From Flavonifractor sp. An306 (GTDB lineage Bacteria; Bacillota; Clostridia; Oscillospirales; Oscillospiraceae): 58,689 bases of DNA. Shown here piece by piece: positions 51,346-58,689 of this stretch (position 1 is the first letter of the stretch; every line of letters starts with the position of its first letter). Made by a program: the position numbers and the translations under genes. The notes below the pieces were generated by a model. It saw only the letters and a list, made by a program, of their open reading frames with translations. It searched no databases and had not been told where the DNA came from. The stretch lies in the NCBI RefSeq assembly GCF_002159455.1, contig NZ_NFIQ01000018.1, positions 1-58,689 on the forward strand, read 5' to 3'.

Positions 51346-52233
51346 TACTTCCTGAAACCAGGAGGGCAGCGGGCACTCCAGGGTGAGCCGCTCCCCGGTG
51401 CGGGGGTGGACAAAGGACAGCCGCCGGGCGTGGAGACACTGGCCCGCCAGCCCCGGCCAGGGTTTTTTGGAGCCGTACACCACGTCCCCCAGCAGGGGGT
51501 GGCCGGTGTGGGCCATGTGGACCCGGATCTGGTGGGTGCGGCCGGTCTCCAGCCGGCACTGGATATGGGTGTAGCCGGAAAACCGCTCCAGCACCGTCCA
51601 GTGGGTCACCGCCTCCCGGCCCTGGAGGAAGTTCACCGCCATCTTCTTCCGGTCGGTGGGGTGGCGGGCAATGGGGGCGTTCACCGTCCCCTGGTCCTGC
51701 TTTAAATTGCCCACGCACACCGCCTCATATTCCCGGTACAGGGAGTGGTCCTGCAGCTGGGCCGCCAGGGCCAGGTGGGCAGTATCGTTTTTGGCGGCGA
51801 TGATCAGCCCCGAGGTATCCCGGTCAATGCGGTGGACGATGCCCGGCCGCAGGGCTCCGTTGATTCCGGAGAGGGAATTTCCACAGTGATATAACAGCGC
51901 GTTGACCAGCGTGCCGTCGGGGTGGCCCGCCGCCGGGTGGACCACCAGGCCCACCGGCTTGTTGACGGCGATCACGTCCTCGTCCTCGTACACCACGTCC
52001 AGGGGTATGTCCTGGGGCAGGATGTCCACCGGGGCCGGGTCGGGGAGGACCACCACCAGCTCGTCCCCCGGAGCGGTCTTGTAGTTCTTTTTCACCGGCC
52101 GGCCGTTCAGCGTGACCGCCCCCTCCTCCAGCAGCTTCTGGGCCGCCGAGCGGGTGAGCTGGGGCAGGGCGGCGGCCAGAAACTGGTCGGCCCGCTGGCC
52201 GGGCGCATCAACCTTCAGACGCAGGGGCGTCAT
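51319..52233 (-). CDS. RluA/RluD-family rRNA pseudouridine synthase
   Basis: Isomerises uridine to pseudouridine in RNA. N-terminal S4 domain (RADQFLAAALPQLTRSAAQKLLEEGAVTLNGRPV) then the catalytic core with the Asp nucleophile in GIVHRIDRDTSGLIIAAK and RLETGRTHQIRVHMAHTGHPLLGD. 304 residues, the RluD pattern. ATG 52233 follows AAGGAGGATAAGGATC; lspA overlaps its start by 26 bases, so the two are coupled. Confidence 0.93.
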   Translation of the reverse strand: MTPLRLKVDAPGQRADQFLAAALPQLTRSAAQKLLEEGAVTLNGRPVKKNYKTAPGDELVVVLPDPAPVDILPQDIPLDVVYEDEDVIAVNKPVGLVVHPAAGHPDGTLVNALLYHCGNSLSGINGALRPGIVHRIDRDTSGLIIAAKNDTAHLALAAQLQDHSLYREYEAVCVGNLKQDQGTVNAPIARHPTDRKKMAVNFLQGREAVTHWTVLERFSGYTHIQCRLETGRTHQIRVHMAHTGHPLLGDVVYGSKKPWPGLAGQCLHARRLSFVHPRTGERLTLECPLPSWFQEVLTKLGHLV

Positions 52234-52687
52234 GATCCTTATCCTCCTTGCCGTGGAACAGCAGGTAATAGACGCAGAAGGCGATCCCGCCGCACACCAC
52301 ACAGATGTCCGCCACGTTGAACACGGCGAAGTTGATAAACAGGGTCTGGAACATGTCGGTGACATAGCCCAGGAAGGCCCGGTCGATGAGGTTGCCCACC
52401 GCCCCGGCCAGCACCACCGACAGGCAGGTCATGGCGAAGGGATGGGGGAACACCTTTTTGAACAGCAGCACCGCCAGCAGGATGGAGGCCCCCAGGGAGA
52501 TGAGGGTGAGCACCCAGGTGTGCTCCTCCAGCAGGGAGAAGGCGGCGCCGGTATTCTGCACATAGGTAAACTGAAGCACATGGGGGAGAAAGGGGACGGA
52601 TTCCCCCAGGCCGATGTTGGACCGGACCAGGAACTTCACCAGCTGATCCAGGGCCACCAGGGCGGCCGCGAGCAGGGCGTAGAGCAT
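52208..52687 (-). CDS. lspA: Lipoprotein signal peptidase
   Basis: Aspartic protease that cuts lipoprotein signal peptides. 159 residues with four helices; QNTGAAFS, and catalytic Asp residues in VGNLIDRAFLGYV and FNVADICVV. ATG 52687 is set by AAAGGAGC. It processes lipoproteins such as the two encoded in this window. Confidence 0.96.
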   Translation of the reverse strand: MLYALLAAALVALDQLVKFLVRSNIGLGESVPFLPHVLQFTYVQNTGAAFSLLEEHTWVLTLISLGASILLAVLLFKKVFPHPFAMTCLSVVLAGAVGNLIDRAFLGYVTDMFQTLFINFAVFNVADICVVCGGIAFCVYYLLFHGKEDKDHDAPASEG

Positions 52688-52739
52688 AGACAGGGCTCCT
52701 TTGCAGAGAGTGGGCCGGACAGGCCGGCAGGTAACTTTT

Positions 52740-52768
52740 ATTGTACCATGCCGGCCCCCAAGGGGCAA
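52740..52768 (-). promoter_or_regulatory. Promoter of lspA-rluD
   Basis: On the minus strand: TTGCCC (52768-52763), 17-base spacer, TACAAT (52745-52740). Confidence 0.65.
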
Positions 52769-52890
52769 GCCCCGCCGGGAAAATCCGTTTCCCGGGGAAC
52801 TTTTTCACCATTGTATCATGCTTTACATTCTTTTGCCCCCAGGCGTGCCATACTACAGGCAGAAAGCGAAGCATTTAGGAGGCCGTTCCG

Positions 52891-53955
52891 ATGAAGGAAT
52901 ATCCGGTTCAGCGGGCCGCGGTGCTGAAAGAGAAGCCCGACCCCAGTACGTTGGTATTCGGCAGAACCTTTACCGATCATATGTTTATCATGGACTACAC
53001 CGCCGGCCAGGGCTGGCACGACGGGCGGATCGTCCCTTACGGCCCCATTGCCCTGGACCCCTCCGCCATGGTGTTCCATTACGCCCAGGAGGTCTTTGAG
53101 GGCCTGAAGGCCTACCGCTCCCCCGACGGCGGGGTACAGCTCTTCCGGCCCACCGAAAACGTCAAGCGCATCAACAGCTCCTGCGAGCGGATGTGCATTC
53201 CGCCCCTGGACGAGGAGGACGCCCTGGCCGCCATCGAGCAGCTGGTGCGTCTGGAGGCCGACTGGGTGCCCAGCGCCCCCGGCACCTCCCTGTATATCCG
53301 CCCCTTCATCATTGCCACCACCCCCACCCTGGGGGTCCACGCCGCCCACAACTACATCTTCGCCATCATCACCTGCCCGGTGGGAGCCTATTACGCCGAG
53401 GGCATCAACCCGGTGAAGATCTACGTGGAGAGCGAGGACGTCCGGGCGGTCCGGGGCGGCACCGGCTATACCAAGTGCGGCGGCAACTACGCCGCCTCCA
53501 TCCGGGCCGGCGAGCGGGCGGAGGAAAACGGCTACGCCCAGGTGCTGTGGCTGGACGGCGTCCACCGCAAGTATATTGAAGAAGTGGGCTCCATGAACGT
53601 CATGTTCCAGATCGGAGATACGGTGGTCACCCCGCAGCTCACCGGCTCCGTGCTGCCCGGCATCACCCGCAAGTCCTGCATCGAGCTGATGCGGGACTGG
53701 GGGCTGAAGGTGGAGGAGCGGCTGATCACCGCCCAGGAGCTCTTTGACGCGGGAGCCAACGGCTCCCTGAAGGAGGCCTGGGGCACCGGCACCGCCGCCG
53801 TCGTCTCCCCCATCGGCGAGATGGGCTGGGAGGACAGACATGTGGTGGTCAACGGCGGCAAGATCGGCCCGCTGGCCCAGAAGCTGTACGACACCCTCAC
53901 CGGTATCCAGTGGGGGACCCAGCCCGACCCCCATCACTGGGTGGTCAAGCTGTAA
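52891..53955 (+). CDS. ilvE: Branched-chain amino acid aminotransferase
   Basis: PLP enzyme for the last step of Leu, Ile and Val synthesis or first step of breakdown. 354 residues, class IV fold of the longer BCAT type: HYAQEVFEGLKAYR, PLP Lys in GGTGYTKCGGNYAAS, EVGSMNVMF and GTGTAAVVSPIGEM. TTAGGAGGCC (52875-52884) precedes the ATG. Stand-alone, ended by a strong terminator. Confidence 0.96.
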   Translation: MKEYPVQRAAVLKEKPDPSTLVFGRTFTDHMFIMDYTAGQGWHDGRIVPYGPIALDPSAMVFHYAQEVFEGLKAYRSPDGGVQLFRPTENVKRINSSCERMCIPPLDEEDALAAIEQLVRLEADWVPSAPGTSLYIRPFIIATTPTLGVHAAHNYIFAIITCPVGAYYAEGINPVKIYVESEDVRAVRGGTGYTKCGGNYAASIRAGERAEENGYAQVLWLDGVHRKYIEEVGSMNVMFQIGDTVVTPQLTGSVLPGITRKSCIELMRDWGLKVEERLITAQELFDAGANGSLKEAWGTGTAAVVSPIGEMGWEDRHVVVNGGKIGPLAQKLYDTLTGIQWGTQPDPHHWVVKL

Positions 53956-53989
53956 GACTGCGTTCTACGAACCTTCCTATAATCTTCCC

Positions 53990-54033
53990 AGAACAAGGGG
54001 CGGAACTTTGGTTCCGCCCCTTGTTCTATCTTT
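53990..54033 (+). terminator. Terminator after ilvE
   Basis: Perfect 17-bp stem AGAACAAGGGGCGGAAC/GTTCCGCCCCTTGTTCT (53990-54006 with 54011-54027), TTTG loop, then ATCTTT. Confidence 0.9.
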
Positions 54034-54069
54034 AAATTTGTTTAGATTTCACCCGCGGCACCGCCTCTG

Positions 54070-54078
54070 TGGTACAAT
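54070..54078 (+). promoter_or_regulatory. Extended -10 promoter for the lipoprotein gene
   Basis: TGG-TACAAT (54070-54078), a TGn-extended -10, 26 bases before the ATG; no good -35. Confidence 0.55.
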
Positions 54079-54103
54079 GGCGCAAAAGAAATGAGGTGCT
54101 GTT

Positions 54104-55105
54104 ATGAAACGTCCCGTGATCCTGTCCGTTGTGTTGGCGGGTCTGCTGTCCCTGTCCGCCTGTTCCCTGCCCATCCGGCAGGGCGGGAATGTGGAAATTC
54201 AGGCGGAGGCCCGGCGGCTGGCGGCCGTCCAGCTGGGCAAGCTGGACGGCCTGGTGACCCCGGAGGAGCGGGAGCAGGTGGTGGGGCAGCTGGAGTGGCT
54301 GCTCTCCCTGCGCCGGCTCAGGGAGAACGGAGGGGAGCGGGAGCCCTCCCCCCGGGAGGAGCAGCTGGTGAGCCGGCTCAATCAGCTCTATGAGGACTAT
54401 ACCCGCCGCTATCTGGGGGACCTGGGGAGCTGGAGCGCCGACGAGGAAAAGATAGAGCAGCTGACCGCGTACACAGTGAAGGACGGCGGGCTGGAGGCCG
54501 TGGAGGGGAAGGACGCCTATCAGGACCTGTGGAATCAGGTGGGGGCCATGCTGCCGGAGGGAAGTCTGGATGCCTTTGACCGCTTTACCGTCTTTACCGA
54601 CGGGGCGGAGGAGATCCTGGCCTATGTGGTGCCCACCGATGACGCCGGCGCCCGGTGGGAGCTGGCGGTGGATCCGGAGGACGCCGGCGACGGGGCCAGC
54701 TTTGCCGAGACGGTGATGCATGAGTACTGCCACTATCTGACCCTCAACAACGGGCAGGTGGACTACGGCGGCCAGCCCACCTACGGCTGCTATGCCGAGA
54801 GCGACCTGGCCGCCCGCCCGAACTCCTACCTGAACGCCTTTTACCGGACCTTCTGGTCTGACTACCTGGATGACCGGCTGGCCGATCCGGAGACCTACGG
54901 CTTCTACCTCCGCCACAGTGACGACTTTCTCACCAGCTATGCCGCCACCAGCCCGTCGGAGGACATCGCCGAGAGCTTTGCCTATTTCGTGCTCTACGAC
55001 CAGGCGGAGGGGGAGGGCCTTCAGGCCCAAAAGCAAAACTTTTTCTATGCCTATCCCGAGCTGGTGACCTTCCGGGATCAGGCCCGGGCACGGATGGGGC
55101 TGTGA
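54104..55105 (+). CDS. Lipoprotein with HExxH metalloprotease-like domain
   Basis: Exported lipid-anchored protein. Signal with lipobox LSAC (lipid Cys near residue 20). A Glu/Arg/Leu-rich helical region (about 35-125) precedes a globular part with VMHEYCHYLTL (HExxH) and, ~60 residues on, SEDIAESFAYFVLYD, whose Glu could be the third zinc ligand as in gluzincins. 333 residues. No close family name is recognised; protease activity is predicted from the motif only. AAATGAGGTG precedes the start. Alone between ilvE and a convergent gene. Confidence 0.8.
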   Translation: MKRPVILSVVLAGLLSLSACSLPIRQGGNVEIQAEARRLAAVQLGKLDGLVTPEEREQVVGQLEWLLSLRRLRENGGEREPSPREEQLVSRLNQLYEDYTRRYLGDLGSWSADEEKIEQLTAYTVKDGGLEAVEGKDAYQDLWNQVGAMLPEGSLDAFDRFTVFTDGAEEILAYVVPTDDAGARWELAVDPEDAGDGASFAETVMHEYCHYLTLNNGQVDYGGQPTYGCYAESDLAARPNSYLNAFYRTFWSDYLDDRLADPETYGFYLRHSDDFLTSYAATSPSEDIAESFAYFVLYDQAEGEGLQAQKQNFFYAYPELVTFRDQARARMGL

Positions 55106-55108
55106 GCC

Positions 55109-55966
55109 TTACCGGGCCAGGGAGCGGAACCCTTTGGGCGCCGCCGCGCGGAAGAGCCGCTGCTCCCCTGTGAAGGGATCGGTGAGGGCCAGCTCATGGG
55201 CGTGGAGGCACAGCCGGCCCAGAGGGTTGGTGGCCGCGCCGTAGTCCTGGTCTCCCGCCACCGGGCACCCCAGCTCACTGAGGTGGGCCCGGATCTGGTT
55301 TTTCCGGCCGGTGCGGATGTCCACCTCCAGCAGGGTGTATTCCGTTCCGGCGCTCAGGGTGGTATAATGGGTTATAGCCTCTTTCCCGCCGGAGCGGACG
55401 GAATAGACCTTGTGGGCGGCATTTTCCCGCAGCAGGGTGCGGATGGTGTCGGTCTCCCTGGGCGGGCGGCCCTCCACCACCGCCAGATAGCCCCGGCGGC
55501 TCACCAGGGTGTCCCAGCGGTCCTGATAGGCCCGCTTGGTCTGCTCGTCCTTGGCGAAGAGCAGCACCCCGGAGGTGTCCCGGTCCAGCCGGTGGACGAT
55601 GAAAAGCCGGCCTTTGGGTTGGCTCCGGCGGACGTAGTCGGTGGCCATGCGGTAGGCGGTGCGCACCTTCTCCCGGTCGCTGGCCATGCTCAGAAGTCCG
55701 GCGGGCTTTTCGATCACCAGCAGCCGCTGGTCCTCGTAAAGGACGGGAAAGGGGGCCTTTGCCTCCCGGCTGCCCTGAGGGCGGATCACCACCACCTGAC
55801 CCGGCTCCAGCGGGTGGTCGTGGCGGGTGACGGTGACCCCGTCCACCTGTACCTGGCCCCGGGTGAGCAGGCTCTTGACGTTGTTGCGGCTCTGGCCCCT
55901 GATCTGCTCCAGCAGAAAGGGGAGCAGCGGCCCGGCCTGGGTGACGGAATAGGTTTTTTCCTGCAT
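55109..55966 (-). CDS. RluA-family pseudouridine synthase (second copy)
   Basis: S4 domain (LLEQIRGQSRNNVKSLLTRGQVQVDGVTV) followed by the catalytic Asp in FIVHRLDRDTSGVLLFAKD and DIRTGRKNQIRAHLSELGCPVAGDQDYG. 285 residues. It differs from the synthase at 51319-52233 in loop lengths, so it probably has another rRNA or tRNA target. Its stop is 3 bases from the convergent lipoprotein gene. Confidence 0.92.
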   Translation of the reverse strand: MQEKTYSVTQAGPLLPFLLEQIRGQSRNNVKSLLTRGQVQVDGVTVTRHDHPLEPGQVVVIRPQGSREAKAPFPVLYEDQRLLVIEKPAGLLSMASDREKVRTAYRMATDYVRRSQPKGRLFIVHRLDRDTSGVLLFAKDEQTKRAYQDRWDTLVSRRGYLAVVEGRPPRETDTIRTLLRENAAHKVYSVRSGGKEAITHYTTLSAGTEYTLLEVDIRTGRKNQIRAHLSELGCPVAGDQDYGAATNPLGRLCLHAHELALTDPFTGEQRLFRAAAPKGFRSLAR

Positions 55967-55995
55967 AACTTCACATCCTGAGAGGAGAATGTCCC

Positions 55996-56736
55996 ATGAA
56001 TGAGACGCTGGCCCAGCTCCACGCCCGCAAGTCGGTGCGGGCCTATCTGGATAAGCCCATTGCCCCGGGGGAGAAGCGGGCCATTCTGGAGGCGGCCTGC
56101 GCCGCCCCCACCGCCGGAAACCAGCAGCTTTATACTATTTTAGATATAACCGACCAGGCCGTCAAGGCCACCCTGGCGGATACCTGCGACCACCAGCCCT
56201 TCATTGCCCAGGCGCCCATGGTCCTCATTTTCTGCGCCGACTGCCAGAAGTGGTACGACGCCTATCAGGCGGGAGGCTGCCAGCCCCGGGCGCCGGGGCC
56301 GGGGGACTTATTATTGGCCTTTTCCGACGCCAATATCGCCGCCCAGAATGCGGTGACCGCCGCCTGGAGCCTGGGCATTGGCTCCTGCTATATCGGGGAT
56401 ATTCTGGAGCGGTGCGAGACCCACCGGGCGCTGCTGTCTCTGCCGGAGTACGTGGTGCCCGCCGCCATGGTGGTGTTTGGATACCCCACCGACCAGCAGA
56501 AGGCACGGGAGAAGCCCCGCCGCCGGACTATGGAGCACATTGTCCACGAAAATACATACCGCCGGATGGACGGGGCGGAGCTGGAGGCCATGCTGGCGGA
56601 TCACGCCGGACAGCGGAGCTATACCGACTGGCTGCAGGCCTTCTGCCAGCGGAAATATAACTCGGACTTTTCCCGGGAGATGAGCCGCTCGGCGGCGGAA
56701 TATCTGAAGCGGTTTCTGCCGGAGCCGGGAGCATAA
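55996..56736 (+). CDS. Nitroreductase family protein (second copy)
   Basis: FMN oxidoreductase family; LAQLHARKSVRAYLDKPI with FMN-contact Arg residues, EAACAAPTAGNQQLYTIL, and NAVTAAWSLGIGSCYIGDILE. 246 residues, the longer NfsA/Frp-like size, with a C-terminal extension rich in Arg and Tyr. GAGAGGAGA precedes the ATG; it is divergent from the pseudouridine synthase with a 29-base gap. The substrate is unknown. Confidence 0.9.
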   Translation: MNETLAQLHARKSVRAYLDKPIAPGEKRAILEAACAAPTAGNQQLYTILDITDQAVKATLADTCDHQPFIAQAPMVLIFCADCQKWYDAYQAGGCQPRAPGPGDLLLAFSDANIAAQNAVTAAWSLGIGSCYIGDILERCETHRALLSLPEYVVPAAMVVFGYPTDQQKAREKPRRRTMEHIVHENTYRRMDGAELEAMLADHAGQRSYTDWLQAFCQRKYNSDFSREMSRSAAEYLKRFLPEPGA

Positions 56737-56737
56737 G

Positions 56738-56775
56738 AAAAAACGCGGCGCAAGCGATCTCGCTTGCGCCGCGTT
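56738..56775. terminator. Bidirectional hairpin terminator
   Basis: AACGCGGCGCAAGCGA/TCGCTTGCGCCGCGTT (56742-56757 with 56760-56775). The A-run on its left gives a T-run on the minus strand, so it serves the HEPN gene best and the nitroreductase less well. Confidence 0.8.
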
Positions 56776-56855
56776 GTGCTTGGTTGCCGAAAAAGATGCA
56801 GACACATATTAGCGTGCTACAATGGTTTGCGCAATTTAGTCAATAAGAGAAACAA

Positions 56856-58286
56856 TTAAATAATATATTTAAAGTATCTTTTTATTATATCTGAAATTTC
56901 TTCCAATGAGTATCCCGATCTTTCAAAAACTGAACAATAAACAGCGATTTTGAGTCGAAAATATATTGCATTAGGAATCTCATCCTCTGTGAATTTAGTT
57001 GAATGTGTAAGGCTATTACGAAGATTTACAAGCCACCCAATATCTTTTAGGGTTTGTGTCTCACTATTGTTGATAATAAACCTATTGGCTTGTTTTGTCT
57101 CTTTGTCAATAATCGCAGCATATTTTCTATAAACACGCCAGAGTTTTTCTTTTGCTGGCAAACTAATATGTTTAAGTGTCCCGTATATATAATCATAAGT
57201 ACTACCATTCAATATGTCCGGGTTTTCTTTTCTGAAAGCTTTAACCTGTCTTTTGAGATTATCAACGAGCATAGTGACTGCGGGATTAGCCGTTTCTTTA
57301 TTGAGATAGTTAAATTCTACTTCTAAAGCTGTACAAAGCTCCCTAATTTTGTTTTTATCAACGCCATTATCGGAATTAGTTCGAGGCAAAAAGTCCAGTA
57401 TTGGCCTTGTATTTTCACAATTTAATAATTCAAATAATTTCCCCAATTTTTCTCCCAAATAATTTATTTGAAAACGATAAAACGCAGGATACTGGAATTT
57501 TACACCTTCAACCTTTTCGGTGTTAATTGCACAATCAATTTGGCTTCTAAATCCAGCAATTCCTATTGACTGCTTTTTATCCCATAATCCTATATTCGTG
57601 TCTGTAATATTATATTGCCCTACACAAAAAGCGAGTAGTGTACACACCGCTTGCCAACAAATCTTAATCATGGAAAGACTTTGGCGCTCATTAAATTCTA
57701 ATCGTACAACAGAATATAATTTGCCCAAATCAGTGGTGTCAACAGAGAGATCATTCCTGTCCACAACTACGGTAAATATCAAATTACATTTTGTTCCATT
57801 AAGCGTTGTTGAAAAAATTTTGGCATACACTTGAGGAGGTAACCACTCAATGCATTGACTTGCAACATTAACTTTTTTTATAGCTATTTTAGGAGAAAAG
57901 ATTGAATCAACAGCATTTCCTGTAAAGTCTATTGCGGTAAAACCATGTAGGTCGTTATAATCGTAAAGATATTTTCCATCAGCATCCTTGGAGTTAGAGG
58001 TTCTCAAGATAATGTCAACAATTAGTGTTAGACAACCTTCGTGATAGGCCATAGGTAGCTGGTACTCTGATAACAGAAATGCGACATCGAAACCCCAATC
58101 ATCAACACCATAAATCCAATCAAGTGAACTTAAACTACCAGAAGTTTCTTTGCATTTTAATCTAAATAGGTCGATATCTTCAGTTTTCGGTATAATCTTT
58201 AAAGAATAACCATCCGAGAACGAAAAGAAACAGTCAATTTCAAATATCACTAGATGGCCTATAAAGGTATCATTTATTGTATTCAT
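56856..58286 (-). CDS. HEPN-motif protein, possible ApeA-like defence RNase
   Basis: 476 residues, AT-rich codons (Asn, Lys, Ile high) unlike all neighbours, suggesting transfer. The N-terminal half (about 1-240) is beta-rich and not recognised. The C-terminal helical part holds LRNSLTHSTKFTEDE with R423 and H428 in the Rx4H pattern of HEPN ribonucleases; KLWRVYRKYAAIIDKETKQANRFIINNSETQT precedes it. Overall build (large N-terminal domain plus HEPN at the C terminus) resembles ApeA-type abortive-infection proteins. This is a motif-level match, not a family assignment. A GAAAGGGGG stretch lies 14 bases before the ATG. It is encoded alone. Confidence 0.7.
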   Translation of the reverse strand: MNTINDTFIGHLVIFEIDCFFSFSDGYSLKIIPKTEDIDLFRLKCKETSGSLSSLDWIYGVDDWGFDVAFLLSEYQLPMAYHEGCLTLIVDIILRTSNSKDADGKYLYDYNDLHGFTAIDFTGNAVDSIFSPKIAIKKVNVASQCIEWLPPQVYAKIFSTTLNGTKCNLIFTVVVDRNDLSVDTTDLGKLYSVVRLEFNERQSLSMIKICWQAVCTLLAFCVGQYNITDTNIGLWDKKQSIGIAGFRSQIDCAINTEKVEGVKFQYPAFYRFQINYLGEKLGKLFELLNCENTRPILDFLPRTNSDNGVDKNKIRELCTALEVEFNYLNKETANPAVTMLVDNLKRQVKAFRKENPDILNGSTYDYIYGTLKHISLPAKEKLWRVYRKYAAIIDKETKQANRFIINNSETQTLKDIGWLVNLRNSLTHSTKFTEDEIPNAIYFRLKIAVYCSVFERSGYSLEEISDIIKRYFKYII

Positions 58287-58581
58287 TATAATCCGCTATC
58301 CCCCTTTCTTGCTCTTTGTTACTCAAAAACTACGCACCGTATATGTAAATATATTCTATTTATAGCTATGCCATGTTGAGAGTACGAAGATACAATGGCT
58401 ATAATGTACGGTTCAATGTTATAGCCTGTAAAATCGGTTGAAGATATATACCTTATTAGTGAAGTTACAATATTATACTTGCTTATTTATTTTATATTAT
58501 ATCATATTTCCAATGTTTTTCTGCTCCTCATGTTGTTAAAAAATAGATATTCTTGCCTACTTTGCAAGATAAAATAGACAT
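58287..58581. other. AT-rich gap without genes
   Basis: 295 bases of A/T-rich sequence upstream of the HEPN gene. It must hold that gene's promoter, but no convincing -35/-10 pair was picked out. No ORF or RNA gene seen. Confidence 0.6.
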
Positions 58582-58689
58582 TGTTAGCGTCAGGCGATAA
58601 TCGCCATTCCGGGTCAGGCGAAAAACGCCAATTTTGGTCAACTGAAAACAGCCATTTACAATTTGAATAGTTCCTTTACACTGGAGGCG
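58582..58689. mobile_element. End of an IS21-like element (truncated by window edge)
   Basis: Starts TGTTAGC at 58582 and contains three related 18-base units beginning at 58589, 58613 and 58637, an exact 24-base period: GTCAGGCGATAATCGCCA, GTCAGGCGAAAAACGCCA and GTCAACTGAAAACAGCCA. TG ends and multiple terminal repeats are typical of IS21-family elements, whose istA/istB genes would lie beyond the window. No transposase is visible here. Confidence 0.6.

Noticed and set aside
58589-58654. Short CRISPR array
   Set aside because: Only three 18-base units with 6-base gaps, which vary and are palindromic; better explained as insertion-sequence end repeats.

Overview
The window is GC-rich (roughly 60-65% by eye) chromosomal DNA with dense, short-gapped operons, strong AGGAGG-type ribosome binding sites and sigma-A-type promoters. 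The S10-spc-alpha ribosomal order with adk, map, a KOW protein, infA, rpmJ and rpsD inside it, zinc-type S14, the short form of prolyl-tRNA synthetase and ThiT under a TPP riboswitch all point to a Gram-positive member of the Clostridia. Most likely it is an Oscillospiraceae-type gut anaerobe (Flavonifractor/Pseudoflavonifractor-like). That placement is inferred from gene content, not from a database search. || Layout. 1-2000: end of a peptidoglycan amidase, a 40-residue protein and a phosphofructokinase-family kinase. 2030-4829: an SsuABC/TauABC-type ABC importer with its own promoter and terminator. 4840-14770: one probable transcript with a two-component system (sensor kinase, LuxR-type regulator), a NagB-like sugar-phosphate isomerase/deaminase, NagA, class II aldolase, glucose-6-phosphate isomerase, a triosephosphate isomerase homologue, a LarA-family (nickel-pincer) protein and a TauE/SafE exporter. 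14775-17184: an SLH-domain surface protein. 17219-18788: proS. 18808-26898: a complete DAHP-to-phenylpyruvate operon (aroF, aroB, aroA, aroC, pheA, aroK, aroQ, aroE) behind a leader that encodes an aromatic-rich peptide and ends in a terminator; aroE is fused in frame to a membrane domain. 26927-43199: the S10-spc-alpha super-operon, 33 genes from rpsJ to rplQ. 43208-45251: a CNNM/CorC-type transporter behind an acidic/proline leader ORF and terminator, then a nitroreductase. 45287-48185: rpsO and pnp. 48203-49701: a one-helix miniprotein and an M16 peptidase. 49707-52768 (minus strand): a HAD phosphatase and thiT under a TPP riboswitch, and rluD-like plus lspA. 52891-56775: ilvE, a lipoprotein metalloprotease, a second RluA-type pseudouridine synthase and a second nitroreductase. 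56856-58689: an abrupt switch to AT-rich DNA with a HEPN-motif protein (possible phage defence) and the end of an IS21-like element. || How the genes work together. NagA, the NagB-like protein, Pgi, Pfk, aldolase and TpiA form an upper-glycolytic route from an acetylated amino-sugar phosphate to triose phosphates. The LarA-type racemase, anion exporter and sulfonate-type importer beside them suggest a modified or anionic sugar, which is inference. The shikimate operon appears to be controlled by translation of its aromatic leader. The CNNM gene may be controlled by ribosome progression through a Glu-Pro-Pro-Pro leader, a possible magnesium-sensing attenuator. These two leaders, the exporter-like/AroE fusion and the sugar operon are the most interesting parts of the window.
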